Below, in pieces: positions 9,680 to 20,766 of a stretch of 64,000 nt of DNA. Origin of the DNA: Neospora caninum Liverpool (taxonomy: Eukaryota; Apicomplexa; Conoidasida; Eucoccidiorida; Sarcocystidae). Location of the stretch: NCBI RefSeq assembly GCF_000208865.1, contig NC_018389.1:2097941-2161940 (forward strand). The letters run 5' to 3'. The translations under genes were made by a program, and so were the position numbers. The notes beneath the pieces are model-generated. The model searched no databases, had not been told where the DNA came from, and was given only the letters and a program-made list of their open reading frames with translations. Each line of letters opens with the position of its first letter. Position 1 is the stretch's first letter.

Positions 9680-11725
9680 ATGCTTGTGCCTACGAGCGCC
9701 ATGTCTCTCACACTGGAGTTCTCGTGTACGGGTAAACCTTCCCTCGTGAAGAACTGTTCTCCTGTGGAGTCACCTTCATCTTTTCGCAGCTGCGGAGACA
9801 GTGGGCACACAACCGCAACAGCCGGCAGTAGCCATACTGACGAAACTTTGTCGGTAACCTCTAATACGGCGGCCGTACCAACCCCTGATAATTTTGCCGA
9901 CCTGTACAGTGATGAGGAAGTTTCGTTTTCCGCGATGATTCCTTCCGGAAGCAGTGCCAAGGCCTCTCCGCGGGAAGATATCACGAAGGTCGTGGACAGC
10001 AAACAGGTGACAGTTCAGGTGTCAGAGTCTGGCGAACTGGTGGCAGAGCAAGATGCGCCGCTGTCACCTGACGATTTCGTGCGTATCCTCGTGGTAACTC
10101 GGAGATGGCTGCGCAAAGGTCGCCTCACCGGATATGTTAGTGAACTGCATCTGGAAATGTTGCAGAGTCACAATGCCGTGCCGGTGATGGTTCCTCGAAC
10201 TCCGTGGACGCGCGCCATGCTGGACGGTTTCATGCCAATGCATGGCTTGTTGTTGGTTGAAGGCGAAGATATCGGCCAGTCACTTGATCCGTACAGGGGC
10301 ACTGCGTCAGTGGATCAAGTGCAGAAGCTTGAGGTACAGTCGATGCACCCTGGGGAGGTCACGTCCGACGAGGAGCGGGACGCGATTGAGTTGGAGCTTC
10401 TTCAGCGTTGTCACAGGGACGGCATACCCATTTTAGGAATTTGCAGGGGGTGCCAGCTTATCAACATATTTCGTGGCGGCTCACTGTACTACGACATTGG
10501 TCTACAAGTCGGCAAGGGCGTTCAGCATATCAACTACAGCAACTACGGTAAGTGTCGGGAGGACTGACCAAAAAAGCGCGTCAGCTAGGATTCTGCTCTT
10601 TCTGTGTAGAGCCCTCCTGGCCGTGCCGACTTTTTTTCCGTCAAGAGGTTGGTCTACTGTCTTTGCTTACGTCAGTGTTTGTTAAAGAAGCGTATATAAA
10701 CAAGCGACTTTTGTCTCTAGCAGGACGACTTTAGAGACATCGTGCGCTCATTGGGTGACGGAACTCGGGTAAGGGAGCGGCATCGTTGTCGTCCGATTGT
10801 TTTGCAGATCAACATCGACATGGGTTGTGGGTGAATGCTAGTTCGCCGCTGGCAAGTTGGTTCCGGGAAGAATGTGAAAAAGAACGCTCCTGCGGCGCGC
10901 TGCTGTCCGCCGAAGATGTTCTACAGCGGATCCATTCCCCCCCGGCCATATTAGATGCGTCAGAGGCAGGTGCTGAGCAAGAACCGCGTCACGGTCTCAC
11001 CACGGAAACCCAGGCCAATGAGATGGCCACGACAACCTGTGCACCCGCCGGTTTGGCTCAGAGATGCGCCGACAACAGTTCCTATTCCGGTCCTCAAATG
11101 GACAAGGGTGACGTCTTTTTCAGTTTGCAAGTGAACTCGTACCACCACCAAGGAGTGCGCCAGTTAGGCGAGGGCTTGGTTCCGATTGCCTATTCTGAAG
11201 ACGGTCTAGTTGAAGCTTATTGTGACGCTGGCATGATGGCATCTGAAAGCCGGCGAGCGGGAGCGGACCCGACAGGTGGAAGCTGGAAGGATGCCGAACG
11301 CAGTACCGGGCAGCCCCGAAGACATTTTGTGCTTGGTCTTCAGGTGCGTCCTGCGTTACCGGTGTTGACCGTCCCTTTGAGCACAGCGCACAGCTTTTGT
11401 GAAACAGCGCAGAGTTACTATGCTAGTTGCGCCGTTTATAATGATGGAGGACTCAAGTTGCATCAGGTCTTTTGAACAGCAACCGGCTCTCGGAGGGGAG
11501 GTTTGGCCCTCGACGCTTTCGAGCAAGAGAATTCACGTGAACCTCCAGTGCATAATCCTGTGCGCTTTCTTGTTGCAGTTCCATCCGGAGCGAATGACGG
11601 AAGACTATGCTGGATGCCGCCGCATTTTTGGGGCTTTCGTTGCGGCCTGTCGGAGATACAAAAGCAGCGCTGCTGCTGCGGGAATATCCTCAGCGTCGCA
11701 TTCAAAGGAATGCTCATTCGATTAG
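9680..11725 (+). CDS. Class I glutamine amidotransferase-like protein (peptidase C26, plant type)
   Basis: Three exons (9680-10547, 10808-11343, 11579-11725) give about 516 residues. The ATG at 9701 is an alternative start with a better context. After a Ser/Thr-rich N-terminal third comes a GATase1 fold. Its nucleophile elbow GICRGCQLINI carries the first Cys (about 255), and the catalytic His-x-Glu is in FHPER, encoded by the last exon. Across the first junction the protein reads INYSNYDQHRHGLWVNASSP, matching the plant-type pattern NY(D/E)xHRHxVxVxxxSP, which strongly supports this splice. VNSYHHQGVRQL matches the C26 region before the catalytic His. Family members hydrolyse gamma-glutamyl bonds, as PuuD does on gamma-glutamyl-GABA. 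The substrate here is unknown. An insertion of about 90 residues precedes VNSYHHQ. No targeting signal is obvious. Confidence 0.8.
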
Positions 11726-14700
11726 CTTCGGTCCTCGAAGAGACTCTAGAGGGCGCCGGCCTTCTTTCCCGAAATACTGGGAACGCATGCAGCCATCGTA
11801 TACGGCTAGAGTGCATTTCTCTACCGTTTGGTCTCGAATGGCTGCACGGTTCCTCGCGGCCACGATGCGCCTACACCTCTCTGTGCATACACTTTTAGTG
11901 AAAGCAGGCCTATATCGACCACGTGGTGGCGGGAGTATGATGGAGGATCCAATTTGTTTTCGGGAATCTTCAGGATAGAACAACGGGCTTGTCTTTGGGC
12001 AGCTGACTCATATTTTACACCGAGTTCGAGATGCGGTTTACGTACGGCGCGAGTTTGATAAAGTTGCAGGTAGTGTGGTCGCGGGTTTTGATATTTCTCA
12101 TTGGCAGCGTCTCTCGTCGTACGAGGTGTTTCATCCCCCTTCTGCGGATTCAGGCTAGTCTTTATCTCCAGAGTGTATGGCGCTGTACTCGCGGGGTTGA
12201 AGCCTGCCTGTTGTGTGCTGGCGATCGGGGGGATATTTCCAGCTGCTTCGTTCAGCCGCCGATTCATTCTTCGCTATCTCGTTCCCTTGTTGGGAAAGTC
12301 TAAGACGCCTCTCTAGCGCATTCGTTGTCATGAGATGTTTCTGTGCGTGTCTACAGTGTGGACGCGTTAATATCGTCTCGTAACGTGATTGTGTAGGGCG
12401 AAAGAGTGGGGCCGCCAAGAGCAATCCGGCAAACACAAATTGACCGCGTGCCTTGTGTCGGCTGATTCCACAAGCGCGTTCGCGCAAACGGACTTGTCAA
12501 GGAAGCGGCGATACTGGAGCCTTGTGTGTTGTGACGTTACTGCAGTTTTTTGGAGATGCGTTCTGTGTCTCTGTTGCCAGCTGTTTGGCAGGTGCGTTTG
12601 GATCGATATGTGAGATGTGGATTCCGCTACTCGTGAAGACTTTTTATTATGCCACGGCATGTGAAAGTTAAGTGAGACAACAGCACGAATAAGTCACGGG
12701 CAGACGATTGGCGCGAGGGAAACCGTGGTGCGGTAGAATCGACAAGCAGTACCCTGTAGCGGGGGTATATAGTCTTCGTGCTGTCCTTGCGCATTGCACA
12801 GGACGCCTCCTGAGATCTTTACGAAGTCTAAGTTGCCCGCAGACTTGAGAATGTTTCCCGTGCATTAGGTGACTCGGTGCTTGGAAGCCACATCGATGCC
12901 CTATGAACTTAGTCACAGCGAAATGTAGGGCGGGGCTGTCTCGGGGTATTTTCGTTCATTCTTGATTCAACGGAATGTGCGGCGACACCTCGTTGATTCG
13001 CTGAAGGTGATGCGCCGTCAGCATGAGAAAAGTCTTCGCTATGAGATTCGTCGTCAATTTCCATGGAATAGGTCTGTCAATCTGTGTCGCTTCTGTTACC
13101 GTAGATTCTTGCTGCTAGTTCCTTTGCTTTCCAGTTTCATGCTGGCGACGTCCCAAAACGAGTGGCTGCTCGAGGAAGTGAAAAGTGTTTCGTTGCCTCA
13201 GATGCTGTACAGCCGCGTCCATAGTACGGATTTGTCCACGTCGGGGACAGGAAACGAATGGAGCCAGCATAAGTCTCTGCGTTGTGTCAGGTCAGTTGCG
13301 TTCCATGTTCTTGGTATCCTTATTAGTTACAACAGGATGCTCAGAGAGCTGTTCAGTGGGAGAACTGTCTCGTTTGGGTTTTTCCCGTCAATATGTTGTA
13401 ACGTGGTAGACGATCCAGTGAGTCCAAGGCAGGCCCCACCGCCCGTATACGGATTGGGTCGGTTATCCCATCAAGAATCTGGCGTGTTGTCGGGGGCAAG
13501 CGAGAGAGTCGGAACAAGGCGAACGGAGCGTTGCTTCACCAGCGGTTGAGCCGATCTCGAGGAGGGCGGGTCTTGATCGTCGTTGTTGGTGACTGCTGTG
13601 TTGGTCTACGTTGAGCTCGTCCAAGCAGTTGCGTAAGCCCTCATTCCTGCAGCACCTGCGTGTGTATCTATGCAGATGCCTGCCTTGAGTATCTCCGAAG
13701 CTGTAGGAACGGTCACGAATTAATCGTAGACTTCCGCGGCAAACTCGCTGTTGTCTCGCCACGGGGAAAAGACGCGTTCTAGTTAATTTCAGCGAGAACT
13801 TTCATTACCGTCTTGGTTGGCCTTCATAGGGAGCAGTGGTAAAGACAGCCACGCTAACTCATTTGCGAACCCATTGATGCTAGACGCCCTTTCCAGCAAC
13901 CGTGTGTTCGTAGTTTTTGCTCATGAGGAAATAGCAGAGCGACATACTGACAAGACACAGAGTACCCTGATACAGACGCTGGCCGCTGGCGTGCTTGACT
14001 GTACCGATTCACAACTAGAAGTTGCTTCTGTAGCGCTTATATCCATCCCAGGAAGGACGTCAGCCGACACCCACGGGCGGGTCCTGGCTGAACAAATCCA
14101 CTGGAGCCGCACAGTGTTGCGCTCTCCATGGAGGCTACTGAGAAACAATGATGGCACCGCTGAGGTCAACGCGGTGTAGGGCGAGGCTTCAAAGACGGCA
14201 GACAAGCTGCCTGTCATTTTAGAGGTTGATGTCTTGTGAACATGAGGACATCACACACAGGCTCACATAGCCCGTCCCAATCCGTTGCTCGTTCACAGCT
14301 ATCATGGCATGCGGGGGCGAGAGGTAGTGCCTTCACTTGCCACGCGTTTGCGCGTGCGATGAGCAGTATGCGTCCGAGTGAGACCGACTGGAAAGGTTTG
14401 TGCAAACCTGACTAGGGTTGCCCGCGCCTCACCTGTGTGACGGTGTGAGGAAGTGGAGACCGACGCGGGCCCTGCGTGTCCCGACCAGGCGATGAGATGA
14501 TGCAGAGTGTTGCCCCTGCTCATATGTGTAAACTGCCTAATTTCCCACTGAACCAAATAGTGTTGCGACATCTGAGCTCAATGAGCTTTACAGACGTTAC
14601 GATGTACAGTGTCTATTTCGTTCGGCGCTTGAGCTTGTGAATTGGTGAGTAGAGACGATGCAAGCTCGTCAGCAGATTAATGATATAAATATATATATAT

Positions 14701-15230
14701 ATATATATGACCCCTATTCCCTGCGACGATTCACCGCTGGCACAAGCGGCTCCGAATCGCGCTAGACAGTGAGAAGCGTAAGTGCCCTTTGGTTTATTGT
14801 TCCGGGATAGTTCGGAATCTATCATTTCTGGGCCGTACACGATCAGCTGCGCTGTCACAGCCAAAAGGCAGTATCTAGACAACGGAGAACGGATGCCCAC
14901 GTTGAGCCTAGTGTCCCCCATACACGTCAGAGAAGCAACCCAACCCGCCAGCGACTGGCGTCCCCTGGCCCCTCCTCGGTGTGCCCGAAATTATGAGTTC
15001 GGCATACGAAGGCATGATTTTCATAAAGTGCTTTTAAGCAATTCACCTGTTCACAGGTCAACGTATGCCGATGACAATCACTACATGCGTCCCGCAATAG
15101 CGGTCTTCCAAGAACAGGAACTTCGACTAATGGAGATGTCCGACCGTCTATACGCTCAGGAAGAATTTACCCTTTATGCAAAGACGCAGAGAAAGGTATG
15201 GGGACACGTGCACCATCCTTGTTTCCGCAG
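11726..15230. other. Gene-poor stretch between convergent genes
   Basis: This 3.5 kb lies between the ends of the amidotransferase and PheRS genes. Open frames at 12962-13549 (+, 195 codons, basic start then a hydrophobic segment) and 13817-14179 (+, 120 codons) have no recognisable motif and no supporting exon chain. An AT microsatellite is at 14683-14708. The region may hold long 3' UTRs or a noncoding transcript. Confidence 0.4.
14683..14708. repeat. AT dinucleotide microsatellite
   Basis: A run of AT repeats follows TGATATAA in the convergent intergenic region, about 0.5 kb beyond the PheRS stop codon. Confidence 0.8.
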
Positions 15231-17795
15231 CTATCTCAACTCCACGTCAAACATTTGACCCGTACGCCTGTAAACTTCTTCCTGGATAGCATTCACTTCT
15301 TCGTGGGTGAGAGTACGGTCTATTGCTCTGTAGGTCAGTCTGTAGCAGCGGCTTAATCGCCTTGTTTTAGGATGTACGAAGCTGTCGACTAGTTTAACCG
15401 ACTCAACCAAATCGCCTCCAGATTCGCGGCACAACTCGTAGAAGCTCATTTCGCTGAACGTCTCTCTCCGCTGTTCTCGTTCCCATGCGGCACATGAATT
15501 CTGCCGTCCTGCGTCAGCTTGTCCACAGCCTTTGATAGATGGAGAAAACCCGACCTGTTGCTGCTGAGACACTTTCTCTGCTGCGATGGAAACGGCTTCG
15601 GACTCTGTCACGGTTCCGTTCGTTGTCTCGTTCACCCAAAAGGAAATATCCTTGTAGACAGGAGGCATGTTGCTGAAAGGCACGAAACGCCGAACTCCGC
15701 CATCGGCAAACTGTTCCGAAAATCGAGGATCCTTTGACCAGAAAAGGCGGATGTCCTCGATCCCGAACAGGTGCATGCACAAGCGTTCCAAACCCAGGCC
15801 GAAAGCCCATCCCCGGTACCTGTGGTCGGAGCTGTTCGCGCTTGGCGCATTGCCCATGTTGGCAACCTCACAGCGGCCTTCCGTGTCTGGGGCCACACGT
15901 GGCGACAGTAGCTGTCTGTCTTGTAGAATTTCAGGGCGAATTTCTCCGGCACCTAACACTTCAATCCACTCCTCTGATAAGTCCCGCTCATCTGTTCCTC
16001 CAGCGCCCTCGCCTGCCGCCGCACTAACCATGTCTTTGGCCACGTAGAGCTCTACAGAGGGTGCCGTGAAGGGGAACGCTGTCTCATAGTCCCATTTCAT
16101 GCGCACGCTCGACCCCAAGAGATGTTTAAGAAGCCTTTCAAGCGTTAGCTGGAGGTGGACCGTCACCGGGTTGTTCAAGAAAGGGTTTGCCTGGGTTAGG
16201 CATGGCGATCCGCGAATCCAAGCCTCCAGCGCTTTCGTTCCTACGTCGTCACCCCCTATCTGCTTATTGCCATCAATCGTTTCGTCCCTCGAAGCATCGT
16301 TATGATCACCCGCAAATTTGGAAACTGCCTTCAGAAGGAGTTGGTGTTCATACTCGAGCTGCTGCAGCTGTTTTTCGGAAAACAGGCGAAAGCCATCAGT
16401 CTGGTGAAAGACGGGGTAATGCAACCGATCAATTTCATCGCGGCGGATCACCTCCGCCGTCCACACAGCTGCTTCAATACCTGCGTCGATAAGGTCTCTC
16501 TGATGCGCCGTGCAATGCGTTCGAAGAAGAATGCGATTAGGATTGTACTCTTGATCCGTAGGGGGAAAACGGTCACTTTTCTTTCCGGCTGAGACTGGTG
16601 GACCATTGTCGACATAGTACGTGTCTGACGGCAGGCGGCTTACATGGTCCAGCGGAACCAGCAGAGAGTCAAAGTTTTGCTTACAGGTTACGAAGGGAGA
16701 GAAATTGTCAAACAGTTGGAACGGAGCTAGAAGCGGCACATCCAAAGAGCTACTCTCGCTGTCGGTCGTTTCTTTCTGTGAGGCTTCTACAGAAGCGTCG
16801 GAGCCAGAATGTGGAGAGGAAGAAGGAAGCGTGGACGCGAGTGAGTCCATCAGCGACGCCGAAGCTGACTCCCTGGTTTCCGAAAGCCTACCGGAAGGGT
16901 GTGTGCGCCTACCTTGCCCTGGGGGATGTAGGGGCCCATTTGCTTGCTCGAATCTGTTTCTGGCGTGTTGCCAAAGAGAAGAGGAGAAAAGCAGAGCATC
17001 CCCGACGCCGGTGTTCGCCCCCCTTAAGAGAGATTCGTTTTCCTGCAAGAAAAACGACTCAATTCGCTTCTTCAGAATGCCTATGGGGTTGTCAGCCTGC
17101 TGGTGCAGACGACGGTCCAGCTTGTCCCAAACTGACACTGGGATATGGGAAGGCCGTGAAGCTTTCGCTCCTACCGCCTGTCCCTTCGCGGACGACTCTG
17201 TCCCCGTCTCACAGGCAGTGAAGCCACGCGTCCCACGCTCTCCTCGTATCCGAGATGCCACGAAGCGACATCCACGCGTGCTTTCATCCCATGGTGCATT
17301 CTTTGTCTGAGGCAGGAAATTGGAGATTTGCCGGTATGCCGACACACTGGAGAGGGTGATGCAGGGGCCATCTCCTGTAGTGCTGCCTAGCCGCCTGCTC
17401 GGCAGCCGCCCACCTCGCACCGCGAGACTTCTTGAACCTGAGTGCGTGAATCCCGAACCATACAGACTCCGTATCCCGCTCTCTTGCGCACACTTTAGCA
17501 AGGCTGTCCTTGGCGTCGAAACGCGCAGCGACGGCGGGAGGGACGGAGGCGAAAGACGCGTCGGTAGGAAGGCGAGTGCCTCCGTGCCGCACGTTTCGTA
17601 GCTGGTGCGTCTGTGATCGACTACGTATGCGTACAAGGATGCCAAAAGCACAAATGCCCCAGGCGAAACTTCTGCAGCTCTAGGATGCGCCCGTGCTGGC
17701 CTAAAGGAAGCTGGGCAAGCGAACGGCGAAGGGTGGAGCCGAAAGGCATCTACCCACCCCGACCGGCCAAGGAGAGAAGGCCCGCACATCCGCAT
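15231..17795 (-). CDS. Phenylalanyl-tRNA synthetase, organellar monomeric (FARS2) type
   Basis: A single 854-codon exon. It charges tRNA-Phe and carries the full plan of monomeric mitochondrial PheRS. Catalytic-core motifs are NRILLRTHCTAHQ (about 420-433), YPVFHQTDGFRLFS (about 458-471), EEWIEVLGAG and the motif 3 segment GWAFGLGLERLCM (about 660-673). IRLFWSKDPRF and KDISFWV follow. The last 70 residues are the anticodon-binding FDX-ACB domain (FYELCRESGGDLVESVKL, FVHPKTRRLSRCYRLTYR, LTHEEVNAIQEEV). At 854 residues it is nearly twice the human enzyme. The extra length is an N-terminal extension of about 380 residues, rich in Ser, Arg and Pro, plus insertions in the core (for example around AAAGEGAGGTDERD). 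The extension should carry the organellar targeting signal. Mitochondrial import is known for the Plasmodium homologue; location here is inferred. Absence of introns contrasts with its neighbours. Confidence 0.93.
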   Translation of the reverse strand: MRMCGPSLLGRSGWVDAFRLHPSPFACPASFRPARAHPRAAEVSPGAFVLLASLYAYVVDHRRTSYETCGTEALAFLPTRLSPPSLPPSLRVSTPRTALLKCAQESGIRSLYGSGFTHSGSRSLAVRGGRLPSRRLGSTTGDGPCITLSSVSAYRQISNFLPQTKNAPWDESTRGCRFVASRIRGERGTRGFTACETGTESSAKGQAVGAKASRPSHIPVSVWDKLDRRLHQQADNPIGILKKRIESFFLQENESLLRGANTGVGDALLFSSSLWQHARNRFEQANGPLHPPGQGRRTHPSGRLSETRESASASLMDSLASTLPSSSPHSGSDASVEASQKETTDSESSSLDVPLLAPFQLFDNFSPFVTCKQNFDSLLVPLDHVSRLPSDTYYVDNGPPVSAGKKSDRFPPTDQEYNPNRILLRTHCTAHQRDLIDAGIEAAVWTAEVIRRDEIDRLHYPVFHQTDGFRLFSEKQLQQLEYEHQLLLKAVSKFAGDHNDASRDETIDGNKQIGGDDVGTKALEAWIRGSPCLTQANPFLNNPVTVHLQLTLERLLKHLLGSSVRMKWDYETAFPFTAPSVELYVAKDMVSAAAGEGAGGTDERDLSEEWIEVLGAGEIRPEILQDRQLLSPRVAPDTEGRCEVANMGNAPSANSSDHRYRGWAFGLGLERLCMHLFGIEDIRLFWSKDPRFSEQFADGGVRRFVPFSNMPPVYKDISFWVNETTNGTVTESEAVSIAAEKVSQQQQVGFSPSIKGCGQADAGRQNSCAAWEREQRRETFSEMSFYELCRESGGDLVESVKLVDSFVHPKTRRLSRCYRLTYRAIDRTLTHEEVNAIQEEVYRRTGQMFDVELR

Positions 17796-18455
17796 GATGG
17801 GCTACAACGGTAGCAGAGAAACTCGCAACTGCGTTGTCGAAATCTTCGACGCTGAAACTGCTACCAATACATGCTGAGGGGTTAGATGTTCCCCGAACAG
17901 ACGTTCTGCGCCAGGGGCTCCAACGCGAATATTCCCCCGGTCAATTTTCGGCACGCGTTTAACTACGTTGCAGAGACGCGGGGTCGAGAAAAGCGTCCAC
18001 GGATCTTTGTAGGGATCGGCGCGGACGACCTGTGCTTGAAAAACCGACTAGAGCGCCTTGTTCGTCGGAGCACCACATTAGTGATCAAGATTGGGGGGCA
18101 TGCGGTGTAAACCCAAAAGGGATGACGTGCTCCTTTCACAAACCCAACTCGATCCAGACGTCTTCTTTTGAAACGGACCTCCTTTTAAGGACCAAGAGTA
18201 TGTGCACGGGACGAAATCAACTTCGGACACACTTTGTCCTGTCGCCCTGAAGACCCAGACCGCATGCAGAGGGAAAAAATAGGTGTAGCGGCATCATTTT
18301 CCCGCCCTGCAAACCTGATATTTCCCAGATCCAGCTCTTCACAAGCTGCCTATTCGCGATAAATCATGAAAAGGCATCTCCGAGAACTAGCAGCTTGTTA
18401 GATGGGTGATCAGGTGTCCTCAAGTTCACGATCAAGCGTCCGACACAGCCATGTG

Positions 18456-18643
18456 TGCATGCATTTCTTCGCTGTCGGAAGGGGTAATGTGGTGAAGAAA
18501 ATTGGACAACTTTCTAATTTCCTGAAAGATGCAAGCGCCAAAACTGCCTATGGCATCCTAAATAATCTTCATGGTTCGTTAGTGATTAGTACATGCGTGG
18601 TGTATTTGAGATGCTGCATGGTGTCCAGTTAGATAATGCATGC
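18456..18643. promoter_or_regulatory. Two TGCATGC motifs upstream of PheRS
   Basis: TGCATGC occurs at 18456-18462 and 18637-18643, about 0.66-0.85 kb upstream of the PheRS start codon. The motif is a known enriched promoter element in apicomplexans. They could instead serve the plus-strand gene further right. Confidence 0.35.
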
Positions 18644-19720
18644 ACACCTACCGCTACCCGACAATAAAACGACAGAGGCTTATTGCGCAGCAGCACAACT
18701 ATTCCGTATTCTACGATTGGTCTAGCCCAAAAATGATGTAGTATGGTTTTCTTGTAAGCTAGAACATTTGCGGGGAAATACTCGTGCCATTCCGCAGCCA
18801 GGAAGACATTTTTTGCGTGTGCAGTACTGAAGTTTCAGTTGGAAAGTTTTGAACGCGTAGCGTCTTCCAGGTGGCCACAACTTCCGACATCCTAGATGAG
18901 CGTCGAAATCAGTTTGACAAGGAAATGCAGACTCATGAGTTGACGAATGGATCTCTTTTTTCTCGTTTCTGTGTTCTCTGATGGCGCAGAACAACCAGAA
19001 AATGGCTAGTGGCTGATGTAAGCGGAAATGACTGCCACCAGGGGAGGCTGCCCATGGCCAAGACGAGGTACCTGCTCAAAGGTTTCCGAGCACCTGTGAT
19101 GCAATAAGGTTAATAACGATTTCGGTTGTGTTCGACAACGTAATATGGTACTAAAATAGGAAGGATATGCAAAATAACCATTTGCGCGGCGCCATTATAC
19201 CTGTCAGTGCGTCTCTCGTTTCTCTACACAAAAGAGCGCGGGTGTGCGTACGTTTACTTGATATTTCCATTTAGGAACGTACTCTGATGATAGCATACAC
19301 GCTGGAGGATGATTCTCTGTTACCGGGAAGCCGGTAGAGGTGATGAAGCCTCGGGCTTTCGATTGCTGGGTGATGAGCCTACGGGATCAGTTCAACCGAG
19401 AAAGGAGAATCTCTTGCGCAATAGCAAATAGTTTGCAGAGTGCGAATGATGCTACCATCTGAGCATCGTCACAAGGACTCGGCCGGCGGTTCAGCACAGC
19501 CCTGACTGTCAGCCCCTGCTTCGCCACCAGGTATCGCCTTTTTATATATATTGTGGGCTATCGCGAAAATCTCCTGGTCATGCTCCGCCGTTGAGCTTCT
19601 TAGCTGCTTCCCTCCGAGAAGCGATGCGCGCCTTCGAAAGATGCGGAATGCCGATACCATACACACCCACGATCAGTCTGTCGCTCTCTCAGGGATGGAG
19701 CAGCATTTTTCCAAGAAGCC

Positions 19721-19743
19721 ATACACACACACACACACACACA
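19721..19743. repeat. AC dinucleotide microsatellite
   Basis: About eleven AC units in a noncoding stretch between PheRS and the unidentified plus-strand gene. Confidence 0.85.
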
Positions 19744-20766
19744 AAGGACTACGTGAGAAACATGTGGATACAGTGAGCGAAAACTACAGGCCAGCAACTA
19801 TGGGATGTTCAAAAGTCGCACAGTTTTTTTTCTCTAATGGTGGAAAGCCTGCCAATAGGCAAGGCGAATTGCGCAAAAGCCCCAAAGCGTGCGGTACAGT
19901 ACCACTGCATACTCCGCAAAACCAACCTTGACAGCGAAAAATCATTGGGAAAAAAAGGACGCTCTGTTTCAAGAACTCTACATCACGATATTCATCTGGC
20001 AGCGTCTCGCTCGTCCTTATTTTTCCTCACTAAAACCCGGCACTGCCTCTCCGGTTGTTTAGCAGAAACCGTCTTCTGCAGCTTCGAAGACGCAGTCCGC
20101 AACAGTCGTGCGGTCCCTCCCGTGAGGAGACAGGCGGACGATTACTTGGTTCCTGAAAGCGAGGACAAAATCTTGATGTTTCTTTTCTGGTTCACGGGTT
20201 CTGAGACATTCAGGTGGCTCTTTGTCAAAAGAGCAGTTAGCCCTGTGCTTTGAGATGGCTTCCTTACCTACAGGATGCTGCGGTTTGTGTAAGAAGCATC
20301 AGCACTCAAGTCCACAGACAGGATTTAATCTTACTAAAACAGCATTGTGACATTAGGAGGCGCGGTCTCACGAACCTTCATCGTTGTTGCGATCTCGATA
20401 TTTGCGTCGCCCAGGGTCTTGCAAGTAATGTCGCTGGGGCACATCGCTACTCGACGCTAGGAGACGTCCTTGGCCTTTTCTCGCGTTGCCCTCAGGAAAT
20501 ATAACTAGTGGTTTTGTGGCGAGCCGTTTGCGCTCAGGCGTCTATAGTGAACTAGCATACTTTCGCGGAGTCGTCAAGCATGTGCAAGCTACGTCGATTG
20601 CGTGAAGACACGGCACTAGTGGCCAGAGCTCGAGAGCAACTGAAAATTTCCTTTTGCATGACTTGTTACTCGAAAAGTGTTGGCAGCCCGGGTCGTCCCT
20701 CAACTTTGATTTTGCATGGGTGTTCGGTATCCAAAGTTCTTCACCAATGTGTAAACTGTGTTACAG

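Larger units (their letters stand above)
17796..20766. other. Upstream of PheRS and of an unresolved plus-strand gene
   Basis: The left part should contain the PheRS promoter, including TGCATGC at 18456 and 18637. The right part probably contains 5' exons of the gene ending at 22860, but I could not resolve them. One possible small exon is 20091-20131, encoding FEDAVRNSRAVPP between a good acceptor and a GTGAGG donor. It does not join in phase to the first exon I trust. An AC microsatellite lies at 19721-19743. Confidence 0.35.

Noticed and set aside
10724..10768. Possible extra amidotransferase exon reading DDFRDIVRSLGDGTR
   Set aside because: It cannot be joined in phase. Direct splicing from 10547 to 10808 gives the conserved NYDQHRH sequence.
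16598..17310. Plus-strand frames of 207 and 229 codons
   Set aside because: Antisense to the PheRS N-terminal extension, which is in frame with the conserved catalytic core.
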